Assembly: GCA_023445955.1 (NCBI GenBank)
Contig: JAEXJH010000663.1
Coordinates: 1 to 6,416, forward strand
Length of the DNA: 6,416 nt
Reading direction: 5' to 3'
From: Pseudomonadota bacterium
Lineage (GTDB): Bacteria; Pseudomonadota; Alphaproteobacteria; Caulobacterales; Caulobacteraceae
In this document: in pieces, positions 1 through 6,416 of the stretch
How the letters are laid out: each line of letters opens with the position of its first letter
Position numbering within the stretch: position 1 is the first letter of the stretch
Program-made: the position numbers and the translations under genes
The notes under the pieces: model-generated
The model's database searches: none
What the model was told of the DNA's origin: nothing
What the model saw: only the letters and a program-made list of their open reading frames with translations

Positions 1-1
1 G

Positions 2-802
2 ATCGGCTATGACGGCCCGCGCGAGCCGACGCTGGACGTTCTGCGCGCCATCACGCTGCGCCATCCCGACGCCATCCCGTTCGAGAACCTCGACGTCTTG
101 CTGGGGCGGGGCATCAGCATCGTCCCGGCCGAGGTCGACGCCAAGCTGATCGGCGCCGGGCGGGGCGGCTACTGCTACGAGCAGAACGGCCTGCTCAAGC
201 GCGTGCTGACGGCCCTGGGCTTCCAGGTCGAGGGCCTGATGGCCCGGGTGCTGTGGATGGCGCCGGAGGGCGCGCCGCCGCGTCCGCGCTCGCATCAAGT
301 GCTGGGCGTTCAGATCGAGGGTGAGACCTGGCTGGCCGACGCTGGCTTTGGCGGTTGCGTGCTGACCGGTCCGCTGCGGCTGTTCTCCGACGAGGTCCAG
401 GACACGCCGCACGGCAAGTTTCGCATCCTCGACACCCAGACGGACGGCGTGGCCGAGCGTCAGGTCCAGGCCGATCTCTCGGGCAAGTGGGCGACGCTGT
501 ACCAGGTGTCGAAGGGCGCCTGGGCGGCGGTGGACTACGAGCAGGCCAACTTCTTCACCTACACCCATCCCAGCTCGCACTTCACCTTCAGCATGACGGT
601 GGGCCGCACGACGCCGGCCGCGCGCTACGCCCTGAAGAACAACCGCTTCACCCATCGCGACGTCACCGGCGCCGTGGTCGAGCAGCGCGACCTTTCGGTC
701 GACGAGCTGGAAGCGACCCTGCGCGACGTCATCGGCCTGCCCGTCGAGGCCGACTGGAAGCCGGTGCTCGAGAAGGTCGTGGCCTGGGGAACGCCTTCGT
801 GA
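2..802 (+). CDS. nat: Arylamine N-acetyltransferase, 5'-truncated by window edge
   Basis: Cytosolic enzyme of the NAT family, which moves an acetyl group from acetyl-CoA to arylamines, hydrazines or related amines through a cysteine thioester. The frame is open from the left edge, and the first residues already match the family's N-terminal segment (HPDAIPFENLDVL), so the true start lies upstream. About 266 residues are visible against a usual 260-280, so only around ten are missing. The Cys-His-Asp triad is intact: Cys in RGGYCYEQN (codon 173-175), His in RSHQVL (codon 293-295) and Asp in WLADAGFGG (codon 338-340). The stop TGA at 800-802 overlaps the recO GTG. The TTG at 98 is internal and not a plausible start, because conserved family sequence lies before it. 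The natural substrate cannot be told from sequence; the family assignment is firm. Confidence 0.93.
   Translation: MGYDGPREPTLDVLRAITLRHPDAIPFENLDVLLGRGISIVPAEVDAKLIGAGRGGYCYEQNGLLKRVLTALGFQVEGLMARVLWMAPEGAPPRPRSHQVLGVQIEGETWLADAGFGGCVLTGPLRLFSDEVQDTPHGKFRILDTQTDGVAERQVQADLSGKWATLYQVSKGAWAAVDYEQANFFTYTHPSSHFTFSMTVGRTTPAARYALKNNRFTHRDVTGAVVEQRDLSVDELEATLRDVIGLPVEADWKPVLEKVVAWGTPS
786..790 (+). promoter_or_regulatory. Shine-Dalgarno for recO inside the upstream gene
   Basis: GGGGA lies 8 nt before the GTG at 799, within the last codons of the N-acetyltransferase gene. It supports GTG 799 as the recO start, and so do the family-typical N-terminal residues that follow (EDEAFVLSARSHGETGAIV). The frame is open much further upstream, but that part translates to low-complexity Arg/Gly/Ala sequence that is only a shadow of the previous gene. 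Confidence 0.6.
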
Positions 803-1536
803 CCACCGAGTGGGAGGACGAAGCCTTTGTCCTCTCGGCCCGCTCGCACGGCGAGACGGGAGCGATCGTCGAGCTGCTGACCGAGACCCGCGGCAAGGTC
901 GCCGCCCACGTCGCCGGCGCGGCCTCGCGACGGATGAAGCCGTTCCTGCAGCCGGGCGCGCGGGTCATCGCCCGCTACCGCGCCCGGGTCGAGGGCCAAC
1001 TGGGCTCGGCGACCCTGGAGCCGATGGGCGAGGGGCCTTCGAGCCTGTTCGACGACCGCCTGGCCTTGGCCGGCCTGTCGTCCGCCGCCTCGGTCGCCGC
1101 CTCGGCCCTGCCGGAACGCGAGGCCCATCCCGGCGCTTTCCACGCCCTGGAAGCCCTGATCCGTGTGCTGGAGATCCCCGAGATCTGGCCGGCCGTCTAT
1201 GTCCGCTACGAGGCGGGGCTGCTGCAGGAACTGGGCTTTGGCCTGGACCTATCGAAATGCGCCGCCACCGGCAGCTTCGACGACCTCGTCTATGTCAGCC
1301 CGCGCACCGGCCGCGCCGTCAGCCGTGCGGCGGGCAAGCCCTATCACGACAAGCTGCTGCCGCTGCCGCCATTCCTGCTCTCGGCCCAGGGCGGCCTGGC
1401 CGAGGGCGACGTGAAGGCGGGCTTGGACATCACCGGCCACTTCCTGGAGCAGTTCGTCTTCGGCCCGCTGAACCGGCCGCTGCCCGCGCCGCGGATGTGG
1501 CTGCTGGATCGCTTGACCGAGGCGGGCAGGCTTTAA
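799..1536 (+). CDS. recO: DNA repair protein RecO
   Basis: RecO works with RecR and RecF to displace SSB and load RecA on single-stranded gaps, and it anneals complementary strands. The product is 245 residues, close to the family norm of about 240. The N-terminal OB-fold part (about residues 1-80) contains AFVLSARSHGETGAIVELL and the strand/turn GKVAAHVAGAASRRMKPFLQPG. The C-terminal helical part carries the typical LDLSKCAATGSFDDLVYVSP followed by GRAVSRAAGKPY. Only one cysteine is present in this region, so the four-Cys zinc site of some RecO proteins is absent, as in many proteobacterial members. The GTG start overlaps the preceding stop (GTGA, 799-802), which implies translational coupling. 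In alphaproteobacteria recO often lies downstream of rnc-era, so the N-acetyltransferase gene may be an insertion in that cluster; this is inference because the upstream DNA is not shown. Confidence 0.95.
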   Translation: MTTEWEDEAFVLSARSHGETGAIVELLTETRGKVAAHVAGAASRRMKPFLQPGARVIARYRARVEGQLGSATLEPMGEGPSSLFDDRLALAGLSSAASVAASALPEREAHPGAFHALEALIRVLEIPEIWPAVYVRYEAGLLQELGFGLDLSKCAATGSFDDLVYVSPRTGRAVSRAAGKPYHDKLLPLPPFLLSAQGGLAEGDVKAGLDITGHFLEQFVFGPLNRPLPAPRMWLLDRLTEAGRL

Positions 1537-1588
1537 GAACCGTCACATAGCGGGGCTATCGGCGAGGCTTCCTTCCCGGAGTCCCGCC
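1537..1588 (+). promoter_or_regulatory. recO-phoD intergenic region with SD, short palindrome and GANTC site
   Basis: This is a 52-bp gap. GGAG at 1578-1581 lies 7 nt before the phoD ATG and is a good ribosome binding site. GAGTC at 1579-1583, overlapping it, is a potential CcrM (GANTC) methylation site. ATAGC-GGG-GCTAT (1547-1559) is a perfect 5-bp inverted repeat with a 3-nt spacer. Its right arm supplies GCTATC, a weak match to the core of the Caulobacter housekeeping -10 element (GCTA), with no convincing -35. No terminator-like stem with a T run is visible, so phoD may be partly read through from recO. The SD is well supported; the promoter is only a possibility. Confidence 0.4.
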
Positions 1589-3178
1589 ATGTCCGTTCTC
1601 GACCGCTACGCGCTCAGCCGCCGCCGCTTGCTAAACGTCTTCGGCGCCTCCGCCGTCACCGCGCTGGCGATCCCGCTGGAGAGCGGCAAGGCCCTGGCTC
1701 AGGCGGTCTTCCGCAGCTACCCGTTCCAGCTGGGCGTGGCCTCGGGCGATCCGGCGGCGGACGGCTTCGTGATCTGGACCCGCCTGGCCCCCGAGCCGTT
1801 CGAGATCGGCTACGGCATGCCGATGGCTCCGGTGGCCGTCGACTGGGAAGTCTCCGACCAGGCCGGCATGCGCAACATCGTCGCCAAGGGCACGACCGTG
1901 GCTCCGCCGGAACTGGGCCACGCCGTCCATGTCGAGGTCGGCGGCTTGCAGCCGAACCGCGACTACTGGTATCGCTTCACCGCCGGCAAGGAGCGCAGCA
2001 TCACTGGCCGGGCCCGCACCACGCCGGCCCTGGGCGCGGCGCTGGATCGCGTCCGCTTCGCCGTCGCGGGCTGCCAGCACTATGAGAACGGCTACTACAC
2101 GGCCTATCGCCGTCTGGCCGAAGACAATCCCGACTTCGTCTTCTGCTACGGCGACTACATCTACGAAGGCCGCGGCGCCCGCACCACGACCGGTTCGAAC
2201 GGCCCGGTCGAGAACGTCCGCCAGCACTTCGGCAGCGAGATCTACAGCCTCGACGACTACCGTCGCCGCTACGCCCAGTACAAGATGGACACCGACCTGC
2301 AGGCCGCCCACGCCGCCGCGCCCTGGTTCACCGTCTGGGACGACCACGAGACCGACAATAACTGGGTCGGCGACACCGATCAGGACGGCACGGATCCGAA
2401 GCTCTTCAACCTGCGTCGCCAGGCGGCCGCCCAAGCCTATTACGAGGCCATGCCGCTGCGGGCTTCGAGCTTCCCGGCCGGGACGGCGATCCAGATCTAT
2501 CGCCGCGCGGCCTATGGCCAGCTCCTGAACCTCAACCTGCTGGATACCCGCCAGTTCCGCAGCGACCAGCCCTGCGACGACAAGTACGCGGCCTCGTGCG
2601 CCGAGATCGGCGATCCCAAGGCCGAGGTCGTCGGCGCGGCCCAGGAAAAGTGGCTGATGGAAGGTCTCAAGGGCTCGAAGTCGACCTGGAACGTCATCGC
2701 CCAGCAGGTGATGATGATGGATCTCGATCGCGACGCGGCTCCGGGAGTCCAGGTCAACCCGGACAGCTGGGCCGGCTACCGCATTCCGCGCGGCCGTCTG
2801 CTGCAGAAGATCAAGGACGCCAAGGTCGCCAATGTGGCCGTCCTGACGGGCGACGAGCACCAGAACTACGCCGGTGATCTCTTCGTCGACGGCGCCAAAC
2901 ACGAGGGTGCGCCGGTCGGCTCGGAATTCGTAATCACCTCGATCACCTCGGGCGGCGACGGCGTCGACCAGCGCGCCGACATGGCCAAGGTCCAGGCCGG
3001 CAATTCGATGCTGAAGTTCAACAACAGCCAGCGCGGCTATGCGATCTGCGACGTGACGCCCAAGGCCTTCGTCACCGAGTTCAAGGTGCTGGACGCGGTC
3101 ACCCGCAAGGATGGCAAGCTGTCGACGCGGGCGAAATGGGCGCTGGAGGCCGGAAAACCGGGGATCGTTCAGGCCTAA
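1589..3178 (+). CDS. phoD: PhoD-family alkaline phosphatase/phosphodiesterase, Tat-exported
   Basis: Periplasmic metal-dependent phosphatase that releases phosphate from phosphomonoesters and diesters. It has 529 residues, normal for the family. The N-terminus has a twin-arginine signal (SRRRLLN, residues 10-16), a hydrophobic stretch and a cleavage site after KALA or AQA (about residue 37-39), so it is expected to fold with cofactors before export. A PhoD N-terminal beta domain (FQLGVASGDP...VIWTRLAP, about 45-150) precedes the metallophosphatase domain. Metal-site motifs are intact: AGCQ (Cys162), GDYIYEG (Asp189), WDDHETDNNW (Asp251/Asp252, His253, Asn257/Asn258) and TGDEHQNY (Asp422, His424). 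Cys329 and Cys337 could form a disulfide. Two codons rare in GC-rich genomes (TTG, CTA) encode Leu14-Leu15 in the Tat motif. GGAG sits 7 nt before the ATG. No clear Pho box was found upstream, so phosphate regulation is not shown here. Confidence 0.94.
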   Translation: MSVLDRYALSRRRLLNVFGASAVTALAIPLESGKALAQAVFRSYPFQLGVASGDPAADGFVIWTRLAPEPFEIGYGMPMAPVAVDWEVSDQAGMRNIVAKGTTVAPPELGHAVHVEVGGLQPNRDYWYRFTAGKERSITGRARTTPALGAALDRVRFAVAGCQHYENGYYTAYRRLAEDNPDFVFCYGDYIYEGRGARTTTGSNGPVENVRQHFGSEIYSLDDYRRRYAQYKMDTDLQAAHAAAPWFTVWDDHETDNNWVGDTDQDGTDPKLFNLRRQAAAQAYYEAMPLRASSFPAGTAIQIYRRAAYGQLLNLNLLDTRQFRSDQPCDDKYAASCAEIGDPKAEVVGAAQEKWLMEGLKGSKSTWNVIAQQVMMMDLDRDAAPGVQVNPDSWAGYRIPRGRLLQKIKDAKVANVAVLTGDEHQNYAGDLFVDGAKHEGAPVGSEFVITSITSGGDGVDQRADMAKVQAGNSMLKFNNSQRGYAICDVTPKAFVTEFKVLDAVTRKDGKLSTRAKWALEAGKPGIVQA

Positions 3179-3184
3179 CCGCTC

Positions 3185-3189
3185 GAATC
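3185..3189. promoter_or_regulatory. GANTC site 1 upstream of parC
   Basis: GAATC, matching the recognition sequence of the cell-cycle adenine methyltransferase CcrM, lies 50 bp before the parC ATG. It sits just upstream of a candidate -10 (TGCTAG, 3204-3209), about where a -35/spacer would fall. In Caulobacter, methylated GANTC in promoters is read by GcrA with the housekeeping sigma factor. That the site is functional here is inference. Confidence 0.45.
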
Positions 3190-3203
3190 AGCGAGGGGAT
3201 TTC

Positions 3204-3209
3204 TGCTAG
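3204..3209 (+). promoter_or_regulatory. Candidate -10 element for parC
   Basis: TGCTAG contains the GCTA core of the Caulobacter housekeeping -10 consensus. No recognisable TTGAC-type -35 lies at the right distance; a GANTC site is there instead, as seen in GcrA-dependent promoters. A transcript from here would begin near 3215 and would lack the left arm of the inverted repeat, giving a leader of about 25 nt. This is a weak call. Confidence 0.22.
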
Positions 3210-3227
3210 GCTCCCGGCTCGGAGTAC

Positions 3228-3232
3228 GAATC
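3228..3232. promoter_or_regulatory. GANTC site 2 upstream of parC
   Basis: A second GAATC, 43 bp downstream of the first, overlaps the right arm of the inverted repeat and ends 6 nt before the parC ATG. Two such sites in a 60-bp gap are unusual when the rest of the window holds only five by eye count. It could be methylated by CcrM; a regulatory effect is inferred. Confidence 0.42.
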
Positions 3233-3238
3233 CCCTCG

Positions 3239-5518
3239 ATGAACAAGCCTGTCCTGCCCCCAGGCGGTCCCGACGACGGCGACCGCATCCTCGACGAGCC
3301 GCTGACGGAAGCCCTGTCGCGGCGCTATCTGGCGTACGCGCTGTCGACCATCGGCTCGCGGGCGCTGCCCGACGTGCGCGATGGCCTCAAGCCCGTGCAC
3401 CGTCGCGTCCTGTACGCGATGAGCAACATGCGCCTGAACCCCGAGTCCGCCGCGCGCAAGTGCGCCAAGGTGGTCGGCGAGGTCATGGGTAATTTCCACC
3501 CGCACGGCGACCAGTCGATCTACGACGCCCTGGTCCGCCTGGCCCAGGAGTTCAGCCAACGCATCCCGCTGGTCGAAGGGCAGGGGAACTTCGGCAATAT
3601 CGACGGCGATAGCGCCGCGGCCATGCGTTACACTGAATGCAAGATGACGGAAGCGGCGACGCTTCTGCTGGACGGCATCGACGAGGACGCGGTCGACTTC
3701 AAGCCGACCTATGACGGCCAGGACGAAGAGCCGCTGGTGCTGCCGTCAGGCTTCCCGAACCTGCTGGCCAACGGCTCGTCGGGCATCGCGGTCGGCATGG
3801 CCACCTCGATCCCGCCGCACAACGCCGCCGAGCTGATCGACGCCTGCCAGCTGCTGCTGGCCAATCCCGACGCGACGACGGAAGAGATCCTGGAGAAGGT
3901 GCCGGGTCCGGACTTCCCGACCGGCGGCGTCATCGTCGAGCCGCGGGCTTCTCTGCTCGACATCTACGAGACCGGCCGCGGCGGCGTGCGCGTGCGGGCC
4001 AAGTGGGAGAAGGAAGACACCGGTCGCGGCACCTACCAGATCGTCGTCACCGAGATTCCGTACCAGGTGAAGAAGTCGGACCTGGTCGAGCAGCTGGCCG
4101 ACCTGATCGACAGCAAGAAGGCCGCCCTGCTGGGCGACGTCCGCGACGAGAGCGCCGAGGATATTCGCCTCGTGCTGGAGCCGAAGTCCAAGAACGTCGA
4201 GCCCGAAGTGCTGATGGAGAGCCTGTTCAAGCTCTCAGCGCTGGAGAGCCGCTTCCCGGTCAATATCAACGTGCTGGATGCGCGCGGCACGCCGGGCGTC
4301 ATGGGCATCAAGCAGGCCCTGATGGCCTTCCTGGCCCACCGCCGCGAAGTGCTGACCCGCCGGGCCCGTCACCGCCTGGCCAAGATCGAAGCCCGTCTGC
4401 ACATCCTGGACGGCCTGCTGATCGCCTACCTCAATCTCGACGAGGTCATTCGGATCGTCCGCTACGAGGACAAGCCGAAGGAAAAGCTGATCGAGACCTT
4501 CGGGCTCTCGGACATCCAGGCCGACGCCATCCTCAACACCCGCCTGCGCCAACTGGCCAAGCTGGAGGAGATGGAGATCCGCCGCGAGCATGCCGAGCTG
4601 GTGGAAGAGCGTGACGGCATCCTGGCCATGCTGGCCAGCGACGCCAAGCAGTGGAAGCTGGTCGGCAAGGGCCTGTCGGAGGTCCGCGCCACGCTGCTGA
4701 AGATCAAGCATCCGCTGGACAAGGCCGGTCGCGCGACCGGCGTGATCGGCCGCTCGATCTTCGCCGACGCGCCGGTCGTCGACGCCGACGCCGCCATCGA
4801 GGCGCTGATCGTCCGCGAGCCGATCACGATCATCCTGTCGGAACGTGGCTGGATCCGCGCCGCCAAGGGCAAGATCGACGATCCGTCCGAGCTGAAGTTC
4901 AAGGAAGGCGACAAGCTGGGCTTCCTGGTCCCGGCCGAGACCACCGACAAGCTGCTGATCTTCTCCAGCGATGGTCGTTTCTTCACGTTGGGCTGCGACA
5001 AGCTTCCCAGCGCGCGGGGCCATGGCGAGCCGGTCCGGATGATGATCGAGCTGGACGACAAGGTGAAGATCATCGACGTCTTCCCGTTCAAGGCCGGCCG
5101 CAAGCGTATTCTGGCCTCGAAGCTGGGTTACGGCTTCCTGATGCCCGAGGAAGAAGCGCTGGCGAACCGCAAGGCTGGCAAGCAGGTCCTGACCGTCGAC
5201 GCCGCCGGCGCCGCCTTCTGCCTGGAGGCCGTCGGCGACCAGTTCGCGGTGATTGGCGACAACGCCAAGATCCTGATCTTCCCGATCGAGGAGCTGCCGG
5301 AAATGCCGCGCGGCAAGGGCGTCAAGCTACAGGCCTACCGCGAGGGGGGCTTGCGCGACGGCCTGTCGTTCAACGCCGAGACCGGGGCCTACTGGATCGA
5401 CACCGCCGGCCGCCGCCGCGACTGGGCGGAGTGGAAGGAATGGATCGGTCGCCGCGCCGGGGCCGGCAAGCTGGCGCCCAAGGGCTTTGCGACCAACAAG
5501 CGGTTCAAGCCGAAATGA
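3239..5518 (+). CDS. parC: DNA topoisomerase IV subunit A (ParC)
   Basis: The cleavage-rejoining subunit of topoisomerase IV; with ParE (not in this window) it decatenates daughter chromosomes. The product is 759 residues, close to E. coli ParC (752) and shorter than typical GyrA. The winged-helix domain holds [10 protein letters not shown] (residues 87-96), catalytic Arg130-Tyr131 in AAMRYTE, and the DNA-bending Ile183 in [10 protein letters not shown] long helical segment follows from about residue 367 ([14 protein letters not shown]), then the C-gate stretch [12 protein letters not shown] (about 428-438). The C-terminal beta-pinwheel starts near residue 525 and lacks a GyrA box (QRRGGKG-like), which separates it from gyrase. 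The tail is basic. ATG 3239 is the only ATG/GTG/TTG in frame after the phoD stop, but its SD-like GGAG is 14 nt away, longer than usual. The stop overlaps the start of the next gene. The position matching E. coli Ser80 is Gln92. Confidence 0.96.
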   Translation: MNKPVLPPGGPDDGDRILDEPLTEALSRRYLAYALSTIGSRALPDVRDGLKPVHRRVLYAMSNMRLNPESAARKCAKVVGEVMGNFHPHGDQSIYDALVRLAQEFSQRIPLVEGQGNFGNIDGDSAAAMRYTECKMTEAATLLLDGIDEDAVDFKPTYDGQDEEPLVLPSGFPNLLANGSSGIAVGMATSIPPHNAAELIDACQLLLANPDATTEEILEKVPGPDFPTGGVIVEPRASLLDIYETGRGGVRVRAKWEKEDTGRGTYQIVVTEIPYQVKKSDLVEQLADLIDSKKAALLGDVRDESAEDIRLVLEPKSKNVEPEVLMESLFKLSALESRFPVNINVLDARGTPGVMGIKQALMAFLAHRREVLTRRARHRLAKIEARLHILDGLLIAYLNLDEVIRIVRYEDKPKEKLIETFGLSDIQADAILNTRLRQLAKLEEMEIRREHAELVEERDGILAMLASDAKQWKLVGKGLSEVRATLLKIKHPLDKAGRATGVIGRSIFADAPVVDADAAIEALIVREPITIILSERGWIRAAKGKIDDPSELKFKEGDKLGFLVPAETTDKLLIFSSDGRFFTLGCDKLPSARGHGEPVRMMIELDDKVKIIDVFPFKAGRKRILASKLGYGFLMPEEEALANRKAGKQVLTVDAAGAAFCLEAVGDQFAVIGDNAKILIFPIEELPEMPRGKGVKLQAYREGGLRDGLSFNAETGAYWIDTAGRRRDWAEWKEWIGRRAGAGKLAPKGFATNKRFKPK

Positions 5519-6416
5519 TGACGGGACGGCTGCGACGTCGTGCGCTGAGCCTGCTGGCCGGCGTCTTCGGCTGCGCGGCCGTCGCCGCGACTCCGGCGCT
5601 GGCCCTGCCCAAGGGCAAGCCAGAGGAGGCGGGTTTCAACGCCGAGCGCCTCAAGAAGCTCGACGATCACATGCAGGCCATGGTCGACCGCGGCCAGATC
5701 GCCGGCGGCGTGACCCTGCTGGCCCGCCATGGTCGGGTCGTCCACGCCAAGGCCTTCGGCCGTCGCGTTCTGGGCGGCCAGCCGATGCCGCTCAACGCCA
5801 TCTTCCGCATCCGCTCGGAGACCAAGCCGGTCACGGGTGTGGCGATGATGATCCTGTACGAGCAGGGTCTGTGGAAGCTGGACGACCCGGTCAGCAAGTT
5901 CGTGCCGGAGTTCGCCAATCTGCGCATCGCGACGGGTGTCGATGCGGCTGGCCAGCCGATCCTGGCGCCGATCACGCGCCCGCCGACCATGCGCGAGCTG
6001 ATGACCCATACGGCGGGCTTCGCCTATGGCATCGCCGACGATCCCAACAGCCCGGCGGACCAGGCCTATTACCGCGCCGGCGTGCTGCAATCGGGATCGC
6101 TGAACGATCTGGTCCAGAAGGTCTCGGGCTTGCCGATGTTCTCCGAGCCCGGCCAACTCTGGCGCTACAGCGTCGCCGCCGACATCCAGGGCGCGATCGT
6201 CGAGCGGCTGTCGGGCGAGACCCTGCCGGTGTTCATGGAAGAGCACATCTTCGCGCCGCTGAAGATGAAGGACACCGCCTTCTATGTGCCCGAGCAGAAG
6301 CGGCCGCGTCTGGCCGCGCTGTATGACGGCGATCCGGCGACGGGCGCACTGGTTCCGGCCATGGAGGGCGCCTGGCGCGACGTCGGCAAGCCGCCGGCCG
6401 CGCCGCTGGGCGGCGG
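5515..6416 (+). CDS. Exported beta-lactamase-family serine hydrolase, 3'-truncated by window edge
   Basis: A penicillin-binding-protein-like serine hydrolase (beta-lactamase/class C esterase family). About 300 residues are visible with no stop; relatives usually have around 400-430, so the C-terminus is missing. The start is ATGATG at 5515-5520: ATG 5515 overlaps the parC stop (ATGA) and ATG 5518 is the in-frame alternative. No good SD is seen, which fits reinitiation after parC. The N-terminus has arginines (RLRRR), a hydrophobic stretch and a cleavage site at ATPALA before LPKG, indicating export; the Cys in VFGCAA is a poor lipobox. Motifs, numbered from ATG 5515, are nucleophile Ser101 with Lys104 (SETK), His165 in MTHTAGF, and Tyr218 in RYSVAADIQG, where the usual YxN Asn is Val. 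These fit an esterase or peptide hydrolase better than an antibiotic-resistance enzyme. The substrate is unknown. Confidence 0.88.
   Translation, partial: MMTGRLRRRALSLLAGVFGCAAVAATPALALPKGKPEEAGFNAERLKKLDDHMQAMVDRGQIAGGVTLLARHGRVVHAKAFGRRVLGGQPMPLNAIFRIRSETKPVTGVAMMILYEQGLWKLDDPVSKFVPEFANLRIATGVDAAGQPILAPITRPPTMRELMTHTAGFAYGIADDPNSPADQAYYRAGVLQSGSLNDLVQKVSGLPMFSEPGQLWRYSVAADIQGAIVERLSGETLPVFMEEHIFAPLKMKDTAFYVPEQKRPRLAALYDGDPATGALVPAMEGAWRDVGKPPAAPLGG

Larger units (their letters stand above)
3192..3238 (+). repeat. Perfect 10-bp inverted repeat ending at the parC start codon
   Basis: CGAGGGGATT (3192-3201) and AATCCCCTCG (3229-3238) are exact reverse complements with 27 nt between them, and the right arm touches the ATG at 3239. 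In RNA the stem can grow by one G-U pair (3202/3228). Inside the loop, CTCC (3211-3214) can pair with GGAG (3221-3224), the only Shine-Dalgarno-like run upstream of parC. No T run follows, so a classical intrinsic terminator is unlikely. It may be a translational hairpin, a weak phoD terminator, or a protein-binding dyad. Confidence 0.65.

Noticed and set aside
355..798. Upstream extension of the recO frame to an ATG-like start near 355
   Set aside because: Residues before GTG 799 are arginine-rich shadow sequence inside the N-acetyltransferase gene, and the RecO family begins just after 799.
1540..1557. Possible Pho box before phoD (CCGTCAC and a second half 11 nt later)
   Set aside because: The first half-site matches CTGTCAT at only five of seven bases and the second (CGGGGCT) at about three, so it is not distinguishable from chance.
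1631..2902. 423-codon open frame on the minus strand opposite phoD
   Set aside because: It lies wholly inside phoD, whose motifs and length are intact. Its Val/Ala/Arg/Gly-rich, low-diversity translation is typical of an antisense shadow in GC-rich coding DNA.
3192..3238. Reading the inverted repeat as a classical intrinsic terminator for phoD
   Set aside because: The loop is 27 nt long and no T run follows; the stem ends directly at the parC start codon.
3239..5518. GyrA as an alternative identity for the parC product
   Set aside because: The protein is shorter than typical GyrA and has no GyrA box in the C-terminal beta-pinwheel.
5389..6246. 285-codon minus-strand open frame across the parC/hydrolase junction
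   Set aside because: It is antisense to two well-supported genes, and its Arg/Ala/His-rich composition matches no family I recognise.
5487..6326. 279-codon + strand frame overlapping the end of parC and the hydrolase
   Set aside because: Its translation is Arg/Gly/Pro/Ala-rich with no motif. The other frame, from 5515, gives a signal peptide and the SxxK, HTAGF and YSV motifs.

Overview
The window is about 6.4 kb of GC-rich DNA. It carries five protein-coding genes, all on the + strand and tightly packed, and no RNA genes, mobile elements or CRISPR arrays that I can see. Protein similarity to remembered Caulobacter sequences (especially RecO and ParC), the codon bias towards G/C at third positions, the Tat-exported PhoD and the scarcity of GANTC sites all suggest an alphaproteobacterium of the Caulobacter group. 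The genus call is from memory and was not computed.

Layout, left to right: (1) the 3' part of an arylamine N-acetyltransferase gene (to 802), missing only a few N-terminal codons; (2) recO (799-1536), a recombinational repair mediator that starts at a GTG overlapping the previous stop codon; (3) a 52-bp gap, then phoD (1589-3178), a Tat-exported periplasmic alkaline phosphatase/phosphodiesterase; (4) a 60-bp gap with two GANTC sites and a perfect 10-bp inverted repeat that ends at the next start codon; (5) parC (3239-5518), topoisomerase IV subunit A; (6) an exported serine hydrolase of the beta-lactamase/class C esterase family, whose ATG overlaps the parC stop codon and which runs off the right edge.

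The N-acetyltransferase/recO and parC/hydrolase pairs overlap by 4 bp and are probably translationally coupled. The five genes form no single pathway: they cover acetyl transfer, recombination repair, phosphate scavenging, chromosome decatenation and an exported hydrolase. I see no undescribed defence or mobile system. The least explained part is the short phoD-parC intergenic region. There, possible CcrM methylation sites and a hairpin at the start codon could place parC under cell-cycle or translational control.
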